DNA of 64,000 nt, taken from RCIO01 sp965232405. GTDB lineage: Bacteria; Pseudomonadota; Alphaproteobacteria; Rhizobiales; Rhizobiaceae. The position numbers and the translations under genes are program-made. This document shows positions 52,010-61,007 of this stretch, piece by piece. Position 1 is the stretch's first letter. Every line of letters starts with the position of its first letter. The notes under the pieces were generated by a model. That model saw only the letters and a program-made list of their open reading frames with translations. It had not been told where the DNA came from and made no database searches. The stretch lies in assembly GCA_965232405.1 (NCBI GenBank), contig OZ246966.1, positions 62,001 through 126,000 of the forward strand, read 5' to 3'.

Positions 52010-53218
52010 ATGCCTCCGCGCTGGATGGACAACACCACTCCGCCGCACACTTTCACGCTTGTCGTCATGGCGGCGACGAGCGCGCTCGCGATGAATATCT
52101 TTCTGCCGTCGCTGCCCACAATCGCGACATATTTCGACACCGAATACCGCATCGCCCAGCTGCTTGTGCCTGTGTTTCTCACGGCGACAGCGGTTCTGCA
52201 GCTATTTATTGGACCGATGTCCGACCGCTACGGCCGGCGTCCGATCCTGCTTGGCGCCTACACCGTATTCATTGTGTCGACTGTGGCGGCGATCTTCGTG
52301 CCGACCATCGAACTCCTGCTCGTCTGCCGTGTCTTCCAGGCATTTTCGGCCGCAGGCATGGTGCTGTCTCGCGCGGTGGTGCGCGACACGGTCGAACATA
52401 TCGACGATGCGGCAAGCCGCATCGGCTACGTGACAATGGGCATGAGCCTTGTACCGATGATTGCGCCGACAATCGGCGGCTTCCTGGACGAACTGTACAA
52501 CTGGCAGGCGACGTTCTGGTTCACAGCCGGTTTCGGCACATTGGCGCTGGCGCTGGTCTATTTCGACCTCGGCGAAACCAATTCAAACCCGTCGCCCACC
52601 ATGCTTTCGCAGGTGAAGAACTACCCCGAGCTTCTGCGCTCGCGGCGGTTCTGGGGTTATGCACTGACGGCGGCCTTTACCTCGGGCGCATTCTTCGCCT
52701 TCATCGGCGGCGGCCCCTACATCGCCACCGAATATCTCGAACTTTCGCCGTCGACCTACGGCATCTATTTCGGTCTGGTCGCGATGGGTTATATGGGCGG
52801 CAATTACCTTTCGGGCCGCTATTCTCGCGTGGTCGGCACCAACCGGATGATGCTCTACGGCAGCGTCATCGCAGTCATTGGCATCTTTGCTTCCATTGGG
52901 CTGTTCGCCGCCGGTTACATCCACCCGATTTCGCTTTTCCTGCCCGCCGGCCTGTTGGGCATCGGTAACGGCATGACACTACCCAACGCCAACGCGGGCA
53001 TGGTCTCAATCCGTCCCCACCTCGCGGGCTCCGCTTCGGGTCTTGGCGGGACGCTGCAAATCGGCGGCGGCGCGTTGATGGCGGTTGTAGCGGCAGCGGT
53101 GCTTTACCCCGGAAGCGGCCCCAATCCGTTGCTCTACGTCATGATGCTGTCTGCAGTGCTCGGCGTCATCTCATCGCTGTACGTGATCTATGTGGACTGG
53201 CAGATGCGCGACGCATAG
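52010..53218 (+). CDS. MFS multidrug exporter, Bcr/CflA family
   Basis: 402 residues with 12 spans. The ATG at 52010 follows GGAG by 7 bases. ALAMNIFLPSLPTIATYFDT, LFIGPMSDRYGRRPILL and RVFQAFSAAGMVLSRAVVRD are hallmark Bcr/CflA motifs. Relatives export bicyclomycin, chloramphenicol, sulfonamides or cysteine. The SoxR-like promoter suggests induction by redox-active or toxic compounds. It ends 10 bp before mobA. Confidence 0.9.
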   Translation: MPPRWMDNTTPPHTFTLVVMAATSALAMNIFLPSLPTIATYFDTEYRIAQLLVPVFLTATAVLQLFIGPMSDRYGRRPILLGAYTVFIVSTVAAIFVPTIELLLVCRVFQAFSAAGMVLSRAVVRDTVEHIDDAASRIGYVTMGMSLVPMIAPTIGGFLDELYNWQATFWFTAGFGTLALALVYFDLGETNSNPSPTMLSQVKNYPELLRSRRFWGYALTAAFTSGAFFAFIGGGPYIATEYLELSPSTYGIYFGLVAMGYMGGNYLSGRYSRVVGTNRMMLYGSVIAVIGIFASIGLFAAGYIHPISLFLPAGLLGIGNGMTLPNANAGMVSIRPHLAGSASGLGGTLQIGGGALMAVVAAAVLYPGSGPNPLLYVMMLSAVLGVISSLYVIYVDWQMRDA

Positions 53219-53228
53219 CGTGGGCACG

Positions 53229-53849
53229 ATGACAGTGTCAGCTACAGGATTGGTTCTGGCCGGCGGAGGCTCGCGCCGCATGGGCGGTGGCGATAAGTTC
53301 CTCCTCGAACTGGATGGGCAAACGCTTCTTCAGCGCGCGATCGGACGCCTGCTTCCACAGGTGGAACATATCGCCATCAGTGCCAATTGCGATCCGGTAT
53401 TGCTGGCGGACTACCCCTACCCTGTGCTGCCTGATCCGTTGCCTGCCGGACGTGGACCGCTCGCCGGCATCATGGCGGGCCTCAATTGGGCAGCCGCCAG
53501 CTCCGGTGCATCGCACCTCACTGTCGTCGCCAGCGACACGCCATTTTTCCCGACCGATCTGGTCGAGCGTCTGGCATCTCTGACGAAGAGCGATCCGGAC
53601 GCAATCATTCTCTCCGCTTCCGGAGGACGAACGCATCCTGTTTTTGGACTGTGGCCCCTGTCGGTCGGGAACGCTCTGCGCGATTGGCTGGAAAGCGGCG
53701 CAAGCCTCAAAGTCACCGACTTCACCGATAGCCGAAAACATCGCATCTGCGCCTTTCCGTTCGATGACGACCGCGACCCGTTTTTCAACGTCAACACACC
53801 CGAAGAAATGACCACGGCCCGAAGCCGCATCGCCGGAGAAGCTCTATGA
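53229..53849 (+). CDS. mobA: molybdenum cofactor guanylyltransferase
   Basis: 206 residues from the ATG at 53229. The nucleotide-binding loop LVLAGGGSRRMGGGDK, GRGPLAGIMAGL and the metal-binding DTPFFP are diagnostic. It joins GMP to molybdopterin cofactor to make the guanine dinucleotide form used by DMSO-reductase-family enzymes. It overlaps mobB by 4 bp (ATGA). Confidence 0.94.
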   Translation: MTVSATGLVLAGGGSRRMGGGDKFLLELDGQTLLQRAIGRLLPQVEHIAISANCDPVLLADYPYPVLPDPLPAGRGPLAGIMAGLNWAAASSGASHLTVVASDTPFFPTDLVERLASLTKSDPDAIILSASGGRTHPVFGLWPLSVGNALRDWLESGASLKVTDFTDSRKHRICAFPFDDDRDPFFNVNTPEEMTTARSRIAGEAL

Positions 53850-54361
53850 CGACACCGGTTGTCTCCATCGCTGGCTGGAAGAACAGCGGCAAGACTTCGC
53901 TGGTCGAACGGCTGGTTTCCGAACTGGCACAGCGTGGCTTGCGTGTCGCCACGGTCAAACACGCGCATCACGACTTTGATGTCGATATTCCCGGCACCGA
54001 TTCATTCCGCCATCGCCATGCCGGTGCACAGGAAGTAGCGATAGTCTCTGCCCGTCGCTGGGCTGTCATGCACGAACTGCGCGACGAGGCGGAGCCTACA
54101 CTCGAAGAAATTGTGGCCCGCATGTCACCGGCCGACATTGTCATCGTGGAAGGCTGGAAGCGCGGCAGCCACCCGAAGATCGAATTGCGCCGCAAGGATG
54201 CGGGAAGTGATGAACCGCTTGCACCCGGCGATCCCTCGATATTTGCAATCGTGACCGACGATGAAACGAACGTCGGTAACCTGCCCGTATTCAGCCCGCA
54301 GAACATCAAGGCCATCACCGACTTCCTGATCGCCACCTTCAACCTTGAGGCCAGCGGCTGA
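53846..54361 (+). CDS. mobB: molybdopterin-guanine dinucleotide biosynthesis adaptor
   Basis: A 171-residue P-loop GTP-binding protein with GWKNSGKTSL (10-19) and the His-rich KHAHHDFDVDIPGTDSFRHRHAGA that follows in MobB. IVEGWKRGSHPKIELRR is also characteristic. It assists MobA and possibly apoenzyme loading. It is translationally coupled to mobA. Confidence 0.94.
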   Translation: MTTPVVSIAGWKNSGKTSLVERLVSELAQRGLRVATVKHAHHDFDVDIPGTDSFRHRHAGAQEVAIVSARRWAVMHELRDEAEPTLEEIVARMSPADIVIVEGWKRGSHPKIELRRKDAGSDEPLAPGDPSIFAIVTDDETNVGNLPVFSPQNIKAITDFLIATFNLEASG

Positions 54362-54451
54362 CGTTCGGTCGGCCTGTTTGCAGTTGCTTTTTTGCGCGCG
54401 GCAATGGGAATATCCGCTCAAGGGCGCTGCAACGAATGTGCCCAGGAAATC

Positions 54452-54473
54452 CGGACGCCCTCACGGGCGTCCG
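54452..54473 (+). terminator. hairpin between mobB and the binding-protein gene
   Basis: A perfect 9-bp stem, CGGACGCCC / GGGCGTCCG, with a TCAC loop, 24 bp before the binding-protein start. No T-run follows, so it may be a leader hairpin stabilising the abundant binding-protein mRNA or a terminator of mobAB. Confidence 0.45.
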
Positions 54474-54496
54474 TAGAGAACACAGAAAGGAATATT

Positions 54497-55258
54497 ATGC
54501 GTATTTCCAAGCGTATCGCACTGGTGGCCTCGGCCGTGCTCGCCATTACCGTTGGCGGCGCGCAGGCGCAGGAAATGATGAAGCTGAAGATCGGCACCGA
54601 AGGCGCTTATCCGCCCTTCAACAACCTGACCTCCGACGGCTCCCTTGTCGGTTTCGACATCGAAATCGCCAAGGCCCTTTGCGAGGAAATGAAAGCCGAT
54701 TGCGAGTTTGTCACCCAGGACTGGGACGGCATTATTCCGGCGCTCCAGGCCGGCAAATTCGACGCCATCATCGCTTCCATGTCGATCACCGAGGATCGGA
54801 TGAAGGAAGTCGATTTTACCAACAAATATTACGCCAACACGCTCAACTTCGTGGCGCCGAAGGATTCGGATTTCATGCCCGACAGCGCCGGGAATTCGGT
54901 CATTGGCGTGCAGGAGGGCACGATTTCGGCGGTGTTTGCGGAAGAAACCTACCCTGACGCCGACGTCAAAGCATACCCGACACAGCTGGAAGCATGGGCC
55001 GATCTTGCCAACCAACGCGTTGATGCGGTTCTCGGCGACTTCGGCGTCCAGTATGAATGGGTCAACAGCGATGACGGCGCGTGCTGCGAGTTCAAGGGCG
55101 AAGCTGTCAGCAGCGACGACGAGATCGGCATAGCCGTGCGCAAGGGCGAGACCGAACTGGCGGAGAAATTCAACGCAGCGATCGACGCCATTCGCGCCAA
55201 CGGCAAGTACAAGGAAATCAATGCCAAGTACTTTCCGTTCGACGTATATGGCGGATAG
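54497..55258 (+). CDS. polar amino-acid ABC transporter substrate-binding protein (lysine/arginine/ornithine type)
   Basis: 253 residues from the ATG at 54497 (AAAGGA upstream), with a signal peptide ending GGAQAQ. IGTEGAYPPFNNLTSDGSLVGFDIEIAKAL and FDAIIASMSITEDRMKEVDFT are the HisJ/ArgT-family fold; GVQEGTI and LGDFGVQYEW shape the site. An unusual adjacent Cys pair (GACCEF) may form or sense a disulfide. It is the first gene of a binding protein - permease - permease unit; basic amino acids are the likely but unproven ligand. Confidence 0.9.
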   Translation: MRISKRIALVASAVLAITVGGAQAQEMMKLKIGTEGAYPPFNNLTSDGSLVGFDIEIAKALCEEMKADCEFVTQDWDGIIPALQAGKFDAIIASMSITEDRMKEVDFTNKYYANTLNFVAPKDSDFMPDSAGNSVIGVQEGTISAVFAEETYPDADVKAYPTQLEAWADLANQRVDAVLGDFGVQYEWVNSDDGACCEFKGEAVSSDDEIGIAVRKGETELAEKFNAAIDAIRANGKYKEINAKYFPFDVYGG

Positions 55259-55293
55259 GCTGGTATCCGCAGCATGAACAAAGGCTAGCATCT

Positions 55294-55321
55294 GGACGGC
55301 GGGACACAATTCCCGCCGTTC
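55294..55321 (+). terminator. hairpin between binding-protein and permease genes
   Basis: An 11-bp stem (55294-55304 with 55111-type complement at 55311-55321, one G-U pair), 6-base loop, followed by GTTTCTG. Such hairpins after the binding-protein gene commonly keep its mRNA more abundant than that of the permeases. Confidence 0.65.
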
Positions 55322-55352
55322 GTTTCTGCCCGGGGAGACAAGCAACCGTCGA

Positions 55353-56066
55353 ATGGAACCGACACTCGTCTTGCTGAGCTTCGGCTCCGAAGGTTGGGGT
55401 GATCAGATCGCCGCAGGCGTTCTCGTAACGGTGTCTCTGGCTCTCGCCACCCTGCCTCTCGGCCTTGCGGTCGGCTTTTTTGTTGCGCTCGGCAAGCAGT
55501 CGCCAGAGCCATCAATGCGCTTCGCCGCCAACATCTACACCACATTGTTCCGTGGCTTGCCGGAACTGCTGACGCTGTTTCTCGTCTATTTCGGCGCACA
55601 GATCGGCATCCAGCAATTCTTGAGGCTGTTCGACGAAACCGCCACGCTTGAAATCAACAGCTTCGTTGCCGGCATGATCGCGCTTGGCGCGGTGTTCTCG
55701 TCCTATGCGAGCGAGGTGTTTCTCTCGGCTTTCCGCGCCATTCCCCAGGGCCAATATGAGGGCGGATATGCAGTCGGGCTGACCCGATGGCAGACCATGC
55801 GGCTGATCGTCCTTCCGCAGTTGATCCGCATCGCCCTGCCCGGCCTTTCCAACCTGTGGTTGATCCTCCTGAAGGATACGGCTCTGGTCTCGGTGATCGG
55901 CCTCTCCGATATCATGCGCCAGACAGGTATCGCCGCCCGGGTCACCAAGGAGGCATTCCTGTTCTTCGGCATCGCCTGCCTGCTCTACGTCATACTGGCG
56001 ATCATCTCTTCGTTCGTGATCGGTGCGATCGAGCGCTGGTCAAACCGCTCGGCGGCTGCGCGATGA
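55353..56066 (+). CDS. polar amino-acid ABC transporter permease (HisQ-like)
   Basis: 237 residues with five or so spans. GVLVTVSLALATLPLGLAVG starts the domain, and the EAA loop reads ALGAVFSSYASEVFLSAFRAIPQGQYEGGYAVGL. It forms a heterodimer with the next gene product, whose start overlaps its stop by 4 bp (ATGA). Confidence 0.92.
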   Translation: MEPTLVLLSFGSEGWGDQIAAGVLVTVSLALATLPLGLAVGFFVALGKQSPEPSMRFAANIYTTLFRGLPELLTLFLVYFGAQIGIQQFLRLFDETATLEINSFVAGMIALGAVFSSYASEVFLSAFRAIPQGQYEGGYAVGLTRWQTMRLIVLPQLIRIALPGLSNLWLILLKDTALVSVIGLSDIMRQTGIAARVTKEAFLFFGIACLLYVILAIISSFVIGAIERWSNRSAAAR

Positions 56067-56893
56067 GCATGGCAAGCAGAACCGGCATCGCCGTCGACCG
56101 GCCGCCACCGCCGGCACGCCTTTGGACAGGCGAACGAGTTTTCGGCCACGTTCTGATGGCGATCTGGATCGCGCTCGGCGCCGGTATCGTCTTGTACCTC
56201 ATCCAGTCGTGGGAACCGGATCTGTTCGCCAAATACGCGCCGGCCTATCTGTCCGGCCTGTGGGTCACCATTTCGCTGGTTGCGATCTCGATCGTGCTCG
56301 GCGCGATTTTGTCGGTACCGATCGCGCTGGGCAGAATGTCCGGCAATCCGCTGCTTTCGTGGCCCGCCTATGCCTATGTGTACTTCTTCCGCGGCACGCC
56401 GCTGCTGGCGCAGACATTTCTCGTCTATTACGGCTTCGGTAGCTTCCGCCCGGAACTGCAGGCAATCGGCCTATGGGGCTTTTTCCGGGAAGCCTGGTAT
56501 TGCGCGATCTTCGCTTTTTCGCTCAACACAGCTGCCTACCAGGCTGAAATTCTGCGCGGCGCGATACAGAGCGTGCCGAAGGGCCAGTGGGAGGGCGCGG
56601 CAGCGCTCGGCCTGTCGAATTTGCAGACGTTCCGCAAGATCATCCTGCCGCAGGCATTTATCGTCGCGCTGCGCCCCTACGGCAACGAGATCATCCTCAT
56701 GATCAAGGGCTCGGCCATCGTTGCCATCATTACGGTGTACGATCTGATGGGCGAAACGCGGCGCGCCTACTCGCGCACATTCGACTTCCAGACCTACATC
56801 TGGGCGGCCGTCATCTACCTCGCGCTGGTGGAGACCTTGCGAAACGCCATCGAATGGATTGAAAAGAAGCTGACGCGCCATCTCAAGCGCTGA
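56063..56893 (+). CDS. polar amino-acid ABC transporter permease (HisM-like)
   Basis: 276 residues from the ATG at 56063; about 50 N-terminal residues including an extra span (HVLMAIWIALGAGIVLYLI) precede the usual domain. The EAA loop reads TAAYQAEILRGAIQSVPKGQWEGAAALGL. No ATP-binding subunit gene follows, so the ATPase must be encoded elsewhere or shared. Confidence 0.92.
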   Translation: MSMASRTGIAVDRPPPPARLWTGERVFGHVLMAIWIALGAGIVLYLIQSWEPDLFAKYAPAYLSGLWVTISLVAISIVLGAILSVPIALGRMSGNPLLSWPAYAYVYFFRGTPLLAQTFLVYYGFGSFRPELQAIGLWGFFREAWYCAIFAFSLNTAAYQAEILRGAIQSVPKGQWEGAAALGLSNLQTFRKIILPQAFIVALRPYGNEIILMIKGSAIVAIITVYDLMGETRRAYSRTFDFQTYIWAAVIYLALVETLRNAIEWIEKKLTRHLKR

Positions 56894-56921
56894 CAAGAAC
56901 CACGGAACATCGGAGGACATG

Positions 56922-57791
56922 ATGGCGAGGGTCGCATTTCTTGGTCTGGGCGTAATGGGTTACCCAATGGCCGGTCATCTCGCGAAAAAGGGCGGGCACA
57001 CCGTCACCGTCTACAACCGCACACAGGCGAAAGCCGAGAAATGGACCGAGGAACATGGCGGCGTTTTCGCGCCGATGCCGGCATCGGCCGCACGCGGCAA
57101 GGATTTCGTCATGGCCTGCGTCGGCAACGACGATGACCTTCGCTCGGTTGTGCTTGGCCCTGAGGGCGCGTTCGCCGGCATGGAGCGCGGCTCGGTTTTC
57201 GTCGACCACACGACGGCCTCGGCGGAAGTCGCGCGCGAACTGGCCGAAGAAGCAAAAAAGCGCGGCATCGGTTTTGTCGACGCACCTGTCTCCGGCGGCC
57301 AGGCGGGTGCCGAAAACGGCGTGCTTACCGTAATGTGCGGCGGCGAGCAGGCGGACTTCGACAAGGCGAAGCCTGTCATCGATTCCTACGCGCGGATGGT
57401 CGGCCTGATGGGCCCGGTCGGCGCTGGACAACTCACCAAGATGATCAACCAGATCTGCATCGCCGGCCTTGTGCAGGGACTGGCCGAAGGCATTCATTTC
57501 GGCAAGAAGGCCGGCCTCGACATCGAAGCGGTGATCGACGTGATTTCCAAGGGCGCTGCAGGCTCGTGGCAGATGGAGAACCGCTACAAGACCATGAATG
57601 CCGGCGAATATGATTTCGGCTTCGCCGTCGACTGGATGCGCAAGGATCTCGGCATCTGTCTTGCCGAAGCCAACCGAAACGGCGCGAAACTGCCCGTCAC
57701 GGCGCTGGTCGACCAGTTCTACAAGGAAGTGCAGGAGATCGGCGGCAGTCGCTGGGACACATCTTCCCTTCTGGCACGGCTGGAGAAGTAG
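56922..57791 (+). CDS. NAD(P)-dependent oxidoreductase, 3-hydroxyisobutyrate dehydrogenase family
   Basis: 289 residues from the second of two adjacent ATGs, 5 bases after GGAGG. The Rossmann loop is FLGLGVMGYPMAGHL, and VDAPVSGGQAGAENG is the substrate loop. The catalytic Lys is in GAGQLTKMINQI. Relatives oxidise 3-hydroxyisobutyrate or reduce tartronate or succinate semialdehyde. It lies 28 bp after the permease and 5 bp before the AlkD-like gene. Confidence 0.9.
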   Translation: MARVAFLGLGVMGYPMAGHLAKKGGHTVTVYNRTQAKAEKWTEEHGGVFAPMPASAARGKDFVMACVGNDDDLRSVVLGPEGAFAGMERGSVFVDHTTASAEVARELAEEAKKRGIGFVDAPVSGGQAGAENGVLTVMCGGEQADFDKAKPVIDSYARMVGLMGPVGAGQLTKMINQICIAGLVQGLAEGIHFGKKAGLDIEAVIDVISKGAAGSWQMENRYKTMNAGEYDFGFAVDWMRKDLGICLAEANRNGAKLPVTALVDQFYKEVQEIGGSRWDTSSLLARLEK

Positions 57792-57796
57792 GCCCC

Positions 57797-58504
57797 ATGT
57801 CCGAACTGGGTCCGCAATCGTCGGCCTCGGACATTCTTGCGCATCTGAAATCCCTGGCATCGGCGGAAAACCGCGCCGGCATGGCGCGTTACGGCATCAA
57901 GACCGACCGCGCATTGGGCATCTCCCACGGCGTCCAGCGAGACATCGCCAGGAAGATCAAACGCAACCATGAGCGCGCCTTTGAGCTATGGGCCAGCGGA
58001 ATCACCGAGGCGCAGTTCATCGCCGGACTGACGGCGGACCCGAAACGTTTCACGACCGAAGATGCCTGGAGCTGGGCTGCCGAGTTCGATTCCTGGGACA
58101 TCGTGGACGGGGTGTCGGACCTGTTTGTCGACACCGATCAGTGGAAGGAACTGATTCCTGCCTTCGCAAAAGACGAGCGCGAATTTGTCCGCCGCACGGC
58201 ATTTGCGATGATGGCGTGGTCGGTGGTTCACCGCAAGAAGGAGCCTGAGCCGACCTTTCTCGGATTATTTCCGCTGATCGAGGCCCATTCGACGGACAGC
58301 CGAAACTTCGTCAAGAAGGGCGTCAGCTGGGCGCTGCGCTCGATCGGCAAGCGCTCGGCCGCTCTCAACGCAGCGGCACTGAAACTTGCGGAAAAGCTCG
58401 CAGCCTCCGACGACAAGACCGCGCGCTGGATCGGCAAGGATGCTGTACGCGACCTGACTTCGGACAAGACTCGCGCACGGCTGGAGCGCATTGCCAATAA
58501 GTGA
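57797..58504 (+). CDS. DNA alkylation repair protein, AlkD-like
   Basis: 235 residues of HEAT-like helical repeats, as in AlkD glycosylases that excise positively charged alkylated bases without flipping them. ARYGIKTDRALGISHGVQRDIARKIK near the start and WAAEFDSWDIVDGVSDLF, FVRRTAFAMMAWS and NFVKKGVSWALRSIGKR follow the family pattern. It is 5 bp after the dehydrogenase gene. With the Tag-like protein and the uracil glycosylase it adds to the repair genes in the window. Confidence 0.85.
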   Translation: MSELGPQSSASDILAHLKSLASAENRAGMARYGIKTDRALGISHGVQRDIARKIKRNHERAFELWASGITEAQFIAGLTADPKRFTTEDAWSWAAEFDSWDIVDGVSDLFVDTDQWKELIPAFAKDEREFVRRTAFAMMAWSVVHRKKEPEPTFLGLFPLIEAHSTDSRNFVKKGVSWALRSIGKRSAALNAAALKLAEKLAASDDKTARWIGKDAVRDLTSDKTRARLERIANK

Positions 58505-58609
58505 CGCAGGCGTGCCTTCCGTCCCGGATAGGCAGAGAGGCTGAAACCTGCATAGATGAACGGCCGCGCCGCAATTGACGGGTCGATGACGCAGCGCTTA
58601 ACTCAAACC

Positions 58610-59131
58610 ATGCAGAAGTTTCTTTCCCGCGCCGGCCTTGTCTTCGCACTTGTCGGGAGCGTGACGATTGCCGCCTTGTCGAGTCTGCACGCCACACCCG
58701 CCGCCAGGCAGATCGGCTTCGACGACCTAATGCGCATCTACGCCAGTTCCAATGATGAGATGGCGACCGATCAACAAGGCATCGAACTGACAGGTTACAT
58801 GCTTCCCGCAGATCGCGACGGCGATCTGGTTTACGAGTTCATGCTTTTCAGCCAGCCGGGTGGCTGCAGCCATGTTGCGCCACCGCCGCCGGGCCAGATC
58901 GTCAGGGTGATCCCCGACCAGCCCTTCAAGGCTGAGCGGATGTATCAGTCCGTTCGCGTGACGGGCACATTGCTGACCGAGAGCAACAAGGCGCAACTCT
59001 ACGTGCTGGACGGTGTGCGGATAGTCGAATCCGGCTTTCGCATCTCTTCAGCGGCGGTGGAGGGCGTCTCGGTTGCGCCTCCGGCCTTGCCACGGACCGG
59101 CAAATCGCCCTGGAAGTTCCTCAATAACTGA
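58610..59131 (+). CDS. secreted DUF3299 protein
   Basis: 173 residues from the ATG at 58610; ATGs at 58556 and 58586 are also open. A signal peptide (RAGLVFALVGSVTIAALSSLHA) is followed by the DUF3299 core: GIELTGYMLPADRDGDLVYEF, then LFSQPGGCSHVAPPPPGQIV, with a conserved Cys-x-His. The function is unknown, although similar proteins occur near export systems. Its stop codon abuts the stop of the convergent lrp-type gene with no base between. Confidence 0.82.
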   Translation: MQKFLSRAGLVFALVGSVTIAALSSLHATPAARQIGFDDLMRIYASSNDEMATDQQGIELTGYMLPADRDGDLVYEFMLFSQPGGCSHVAPPPPGQIVRVIPDQPFKAERMYQSVRVTGTLLTESNKAQLYVLDGVRIVESGFRISSAAVEGVSVAPPALPRTGKSPWKFLNN

Positions 59132-59635
59132 TCACGCCGCGCTGGAATGCGGCTCCTTGTCGAGCACCATGTAGTCGAGCGGCAGTTCGGTCGTGTATTT
59201 GATCTGCTCCATCGCGAAAGTGGACGACACGTCGCGTATCTCGATCTTGGCGATCAGCCTCTTGTAGAAGGCGTCGTAGGCCGCGATGTCGGGCACGACG
59301 ACGCGCAGCAGGTAGTCGACGTCGCCGCTCATGCGGTAGAACTCGACCACTTCCGGGAACTCCTGGATGACTTCTGAAAAGCGCTTGAGCCACTCAAGGC
59401 TGTGCATGTTCGTCCGAATGGAGACAAACACAGTCACGCGCGCATTGACCTTCACCGGATCGAGAACTGCCACGCGCCGCCTGATCACGCCCTCCTCTTC
59501 CAGCTTCTGAATGCGCCGCCAGCACGGCGTGGTCGACAATCCGACCTTCTTGGCAATGTCGGCGACGGCAAGCGTGGTGTTTTCCTGCAGAAGGCGCAGA
59601 ATTTTTCTGTCCAGGCGGTCCATTGAACGCTCCAT
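59132..59635 (-). CDS. Lrp/AsnC-family transcriptional regulator
   Basis: 167 residues; the ATG at 59623 (MDRLDRK) is an alternative start. The N-terminal helix-turn-helix (TLAVADIAKKVGLSTTPCWRRIQKLEEEGVI) and the C-terminal RAM domain (DVDYLLRVVVPDIAAYDAFYKR) are complete. STTPCWRRI is typical of Lrp and of regulators acting next to amino-acid genes. Its targets are unknown; the nearby amino-acid transporter is one candidate. Confidence 0.92.
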   Translation of the reverse strand: MERSMDRLDRKILRLLQENTTLAVADIAKKVGLSTTPCWRRIQKLEEEGVIRRRVAVLDPVKVNARVTVFVSIRTNMHSLEWLKRFSEVIQEFPEVVEFYRMSGDVDYLLRVVVPDIAAYDAFYKRLIAKIEIRDVSSTFAMEQIKYTTELPLDYMVLDKEPHSSAA

Positions 59636-59721
59636 TAGAATTTCGTTCTCATATCACGCCTGTGGCACCGCATTTCAAGAACGATTTTCTCTGGAGTGGT
59701 GCAATTCGCCGGCTGGACCGA

Positions 59722-60339
59722 TCAGCCCTGACGCTTCACCCGCGCGTCCACCTCCCGTCGTAGCACCGGCAGTAGCTCGGCCTCGAACCACGGGTTCTTC
59801 TTCAGCCAGCCTGTGTTGCGCCAGGAGGGATGCGGCAGCGGCAGGATCATCGGCAACTTGCCCTGCTGCGCGAACGAGCGCCAGTTGCGAACGGTATCTG
59901 TGACACCTTCCTTTCTGTCCCGCTCCAGATGCCAGGACTGGGCGTATTGCCCGATCAGCAGCAGCAGATCTATCTGGGGCATGGCGGCCATGAGCTCGGC
60001 CCTCCAGGCGGGCGCGCATTCGCGCCGCGGCGGCAAGTCGCCACCCTTCGCATCGAGCCCCGGAAAGCAGAAGCCCATCGGCACGATGGCGAAATTGTCG
60101 GTGTCGTAGAATTCGGCGTCCGAAACGCCAAGCCACTCGCGCAGCCGGTCGCCCGACCGGTCGGTGAAGGGCTTGCCGCTTTCATGCACCCGCGTGCCGG
60201 GCGCCTGCCCGGCGATCAGGATTCGCGCAGTCGCGGACGGCACGACTACCGGCCGCGGTTCGTGGGGCAGCGGCTTGCCGCACGGTTGCTCGACACAGAT
60301 GCGGCAGGCGACGATCTCCGCGACCTTCGCGGTCAGCAT
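59722..60339 (-). CDS. uracil-DNA glycosylase family protein
   Basis: 205 residues from the ATG at 60339; a GTG at 60363 is also open. ILIAGQAPGTRVHESGKPFTDRSGDRLREWL carries the uracil-binding motif A, and LPLPHPSWRN is motif B with its His. It is of the UDG superfamily with N-terminal Cys (ACRICVEQPC) that do not give the complete four-Cys iron-sulfur set of family 4. It probably removes uracil or a related base. It lies directly downstream of the GST gene. Confidence 0.84.
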   Translation of the reverse strand: MLTAKVAEIVACRICVEQPCGKPLPHEPRPVVVPSATARILIAGQAPGTRVHESGKPFTDRSGDRLREWLGVSDAEFYDTDNFAIVPMGFCFPGLDAKGGDLPPRRECAPAWRAELMAAMPQIDLLLLIGQYAQSWHLERDRKEGVTDTVRNWRSFAQQGKLPMILPLPHPSWRNTGWLKKNPWFEAELLPVLRREVDARVKRQG

Positions 60340-60368
60340 TGCGGCTCGTTCGCTCTCAGGCACGACAG

Positions 60369-60980
60369 TCAGACATCGGCGCTCGGGCGCGCCTTGATGT
60401 CCCGATACCAGCGCTGCACGTTGATACATTCATCGGGCAGCGGGATGCGCGCCGGCTTCATGAAGTCGATGGCGATCATGCCGGTAATATCAGCGACCGA
60501 AAACACGTCACCGGCGACAAACGGCCGGCCGGCCAGTTCTCGATCGAAAATTGCCAGAAACTCCAGCACTTTCGGCTTGTTGGCCTCGCCCCATTCCGCA
60601 ATCTGCGGGACTTCCCATTCTTTCATCGCCGGGTGAATGTGGCGGAATGCCTGGGCCACCGGCATCATGAGATGGAACTCCATACGCCGCTGCCACATCT
60701 CGACCTGCGCCTTGCCGAGAGCGCCGTCACCAAACAGTGCAGGCTGCGGGTGCAGTTCCTCGAAGTAGCGACAAATCGCGATCGATTCCGTCAGGATCGT
60801 CCCATCGTCGAGGACAAGAACCGGCAATCGCATCAGCGGGTTCAGCGCCTCGATCTCAGGCGCCTTGTGGCCAAGAGCACGCATATCGATGGGGTGGAGC
60901 GGAACCTCGATGCCCTTTTCGGCCAGGAACACGCGCACCCGGCGCGGATTTGGTGCACGTCCGCCATCGTAGAGTTTCAT
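60369..60980 (-). CDS. glutathione S-transferase family protein
   Basis: 203 residues. The N-terminal thioredoxin-like domain has LYDGGRAPNPRRVRVFLAEKG, RLPVLVLDDGTILTESIAICRYFEE (cis-Pro and Ser-Ile glutathione contacts). The C-terminal helical domain has FSVADITGMIAIDF. The substrate is unknown. It lies in a minus-strand row nuclease - GST - glycosylase with short gaps. Confidence 0.9.
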   Translation of the reverse strand: MKLYDGGRAPNPRRVRVFLAEKGIEVPLHPIDMRALGHKAPEIEALNPLMRLPVLVLDDGTILTESIAICRYFEELHPQPALFGDGALGKAQVEMWQRRMEFHLMMPVAQAFRHIHPAMKEWEVPQIAEWGEANKPKVLEFLAIFDRELAGRPFVAGDVFSVADITGMIAIDFMKPARIPLPDECINVQRWYRDIKARPSADV

Positions 60981-61007
60981 CTCGCTCCTCCCATCTGTTG
61001 ATCAAGC

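Noticed and set aside
54452..54473. Amino-acid riboswitch in the binding-protein leader
   Set aside because: Only one simple hairpin is present; no conserved riboswitch core was recognised.
59643..59684. TCGTTCT / AGAACGA inverted repeat upstream of the Lrp-type gene
   Set aside because: The 7-bp arms are 28 bp apart and no second copy supports an operator; this can arise by chance.
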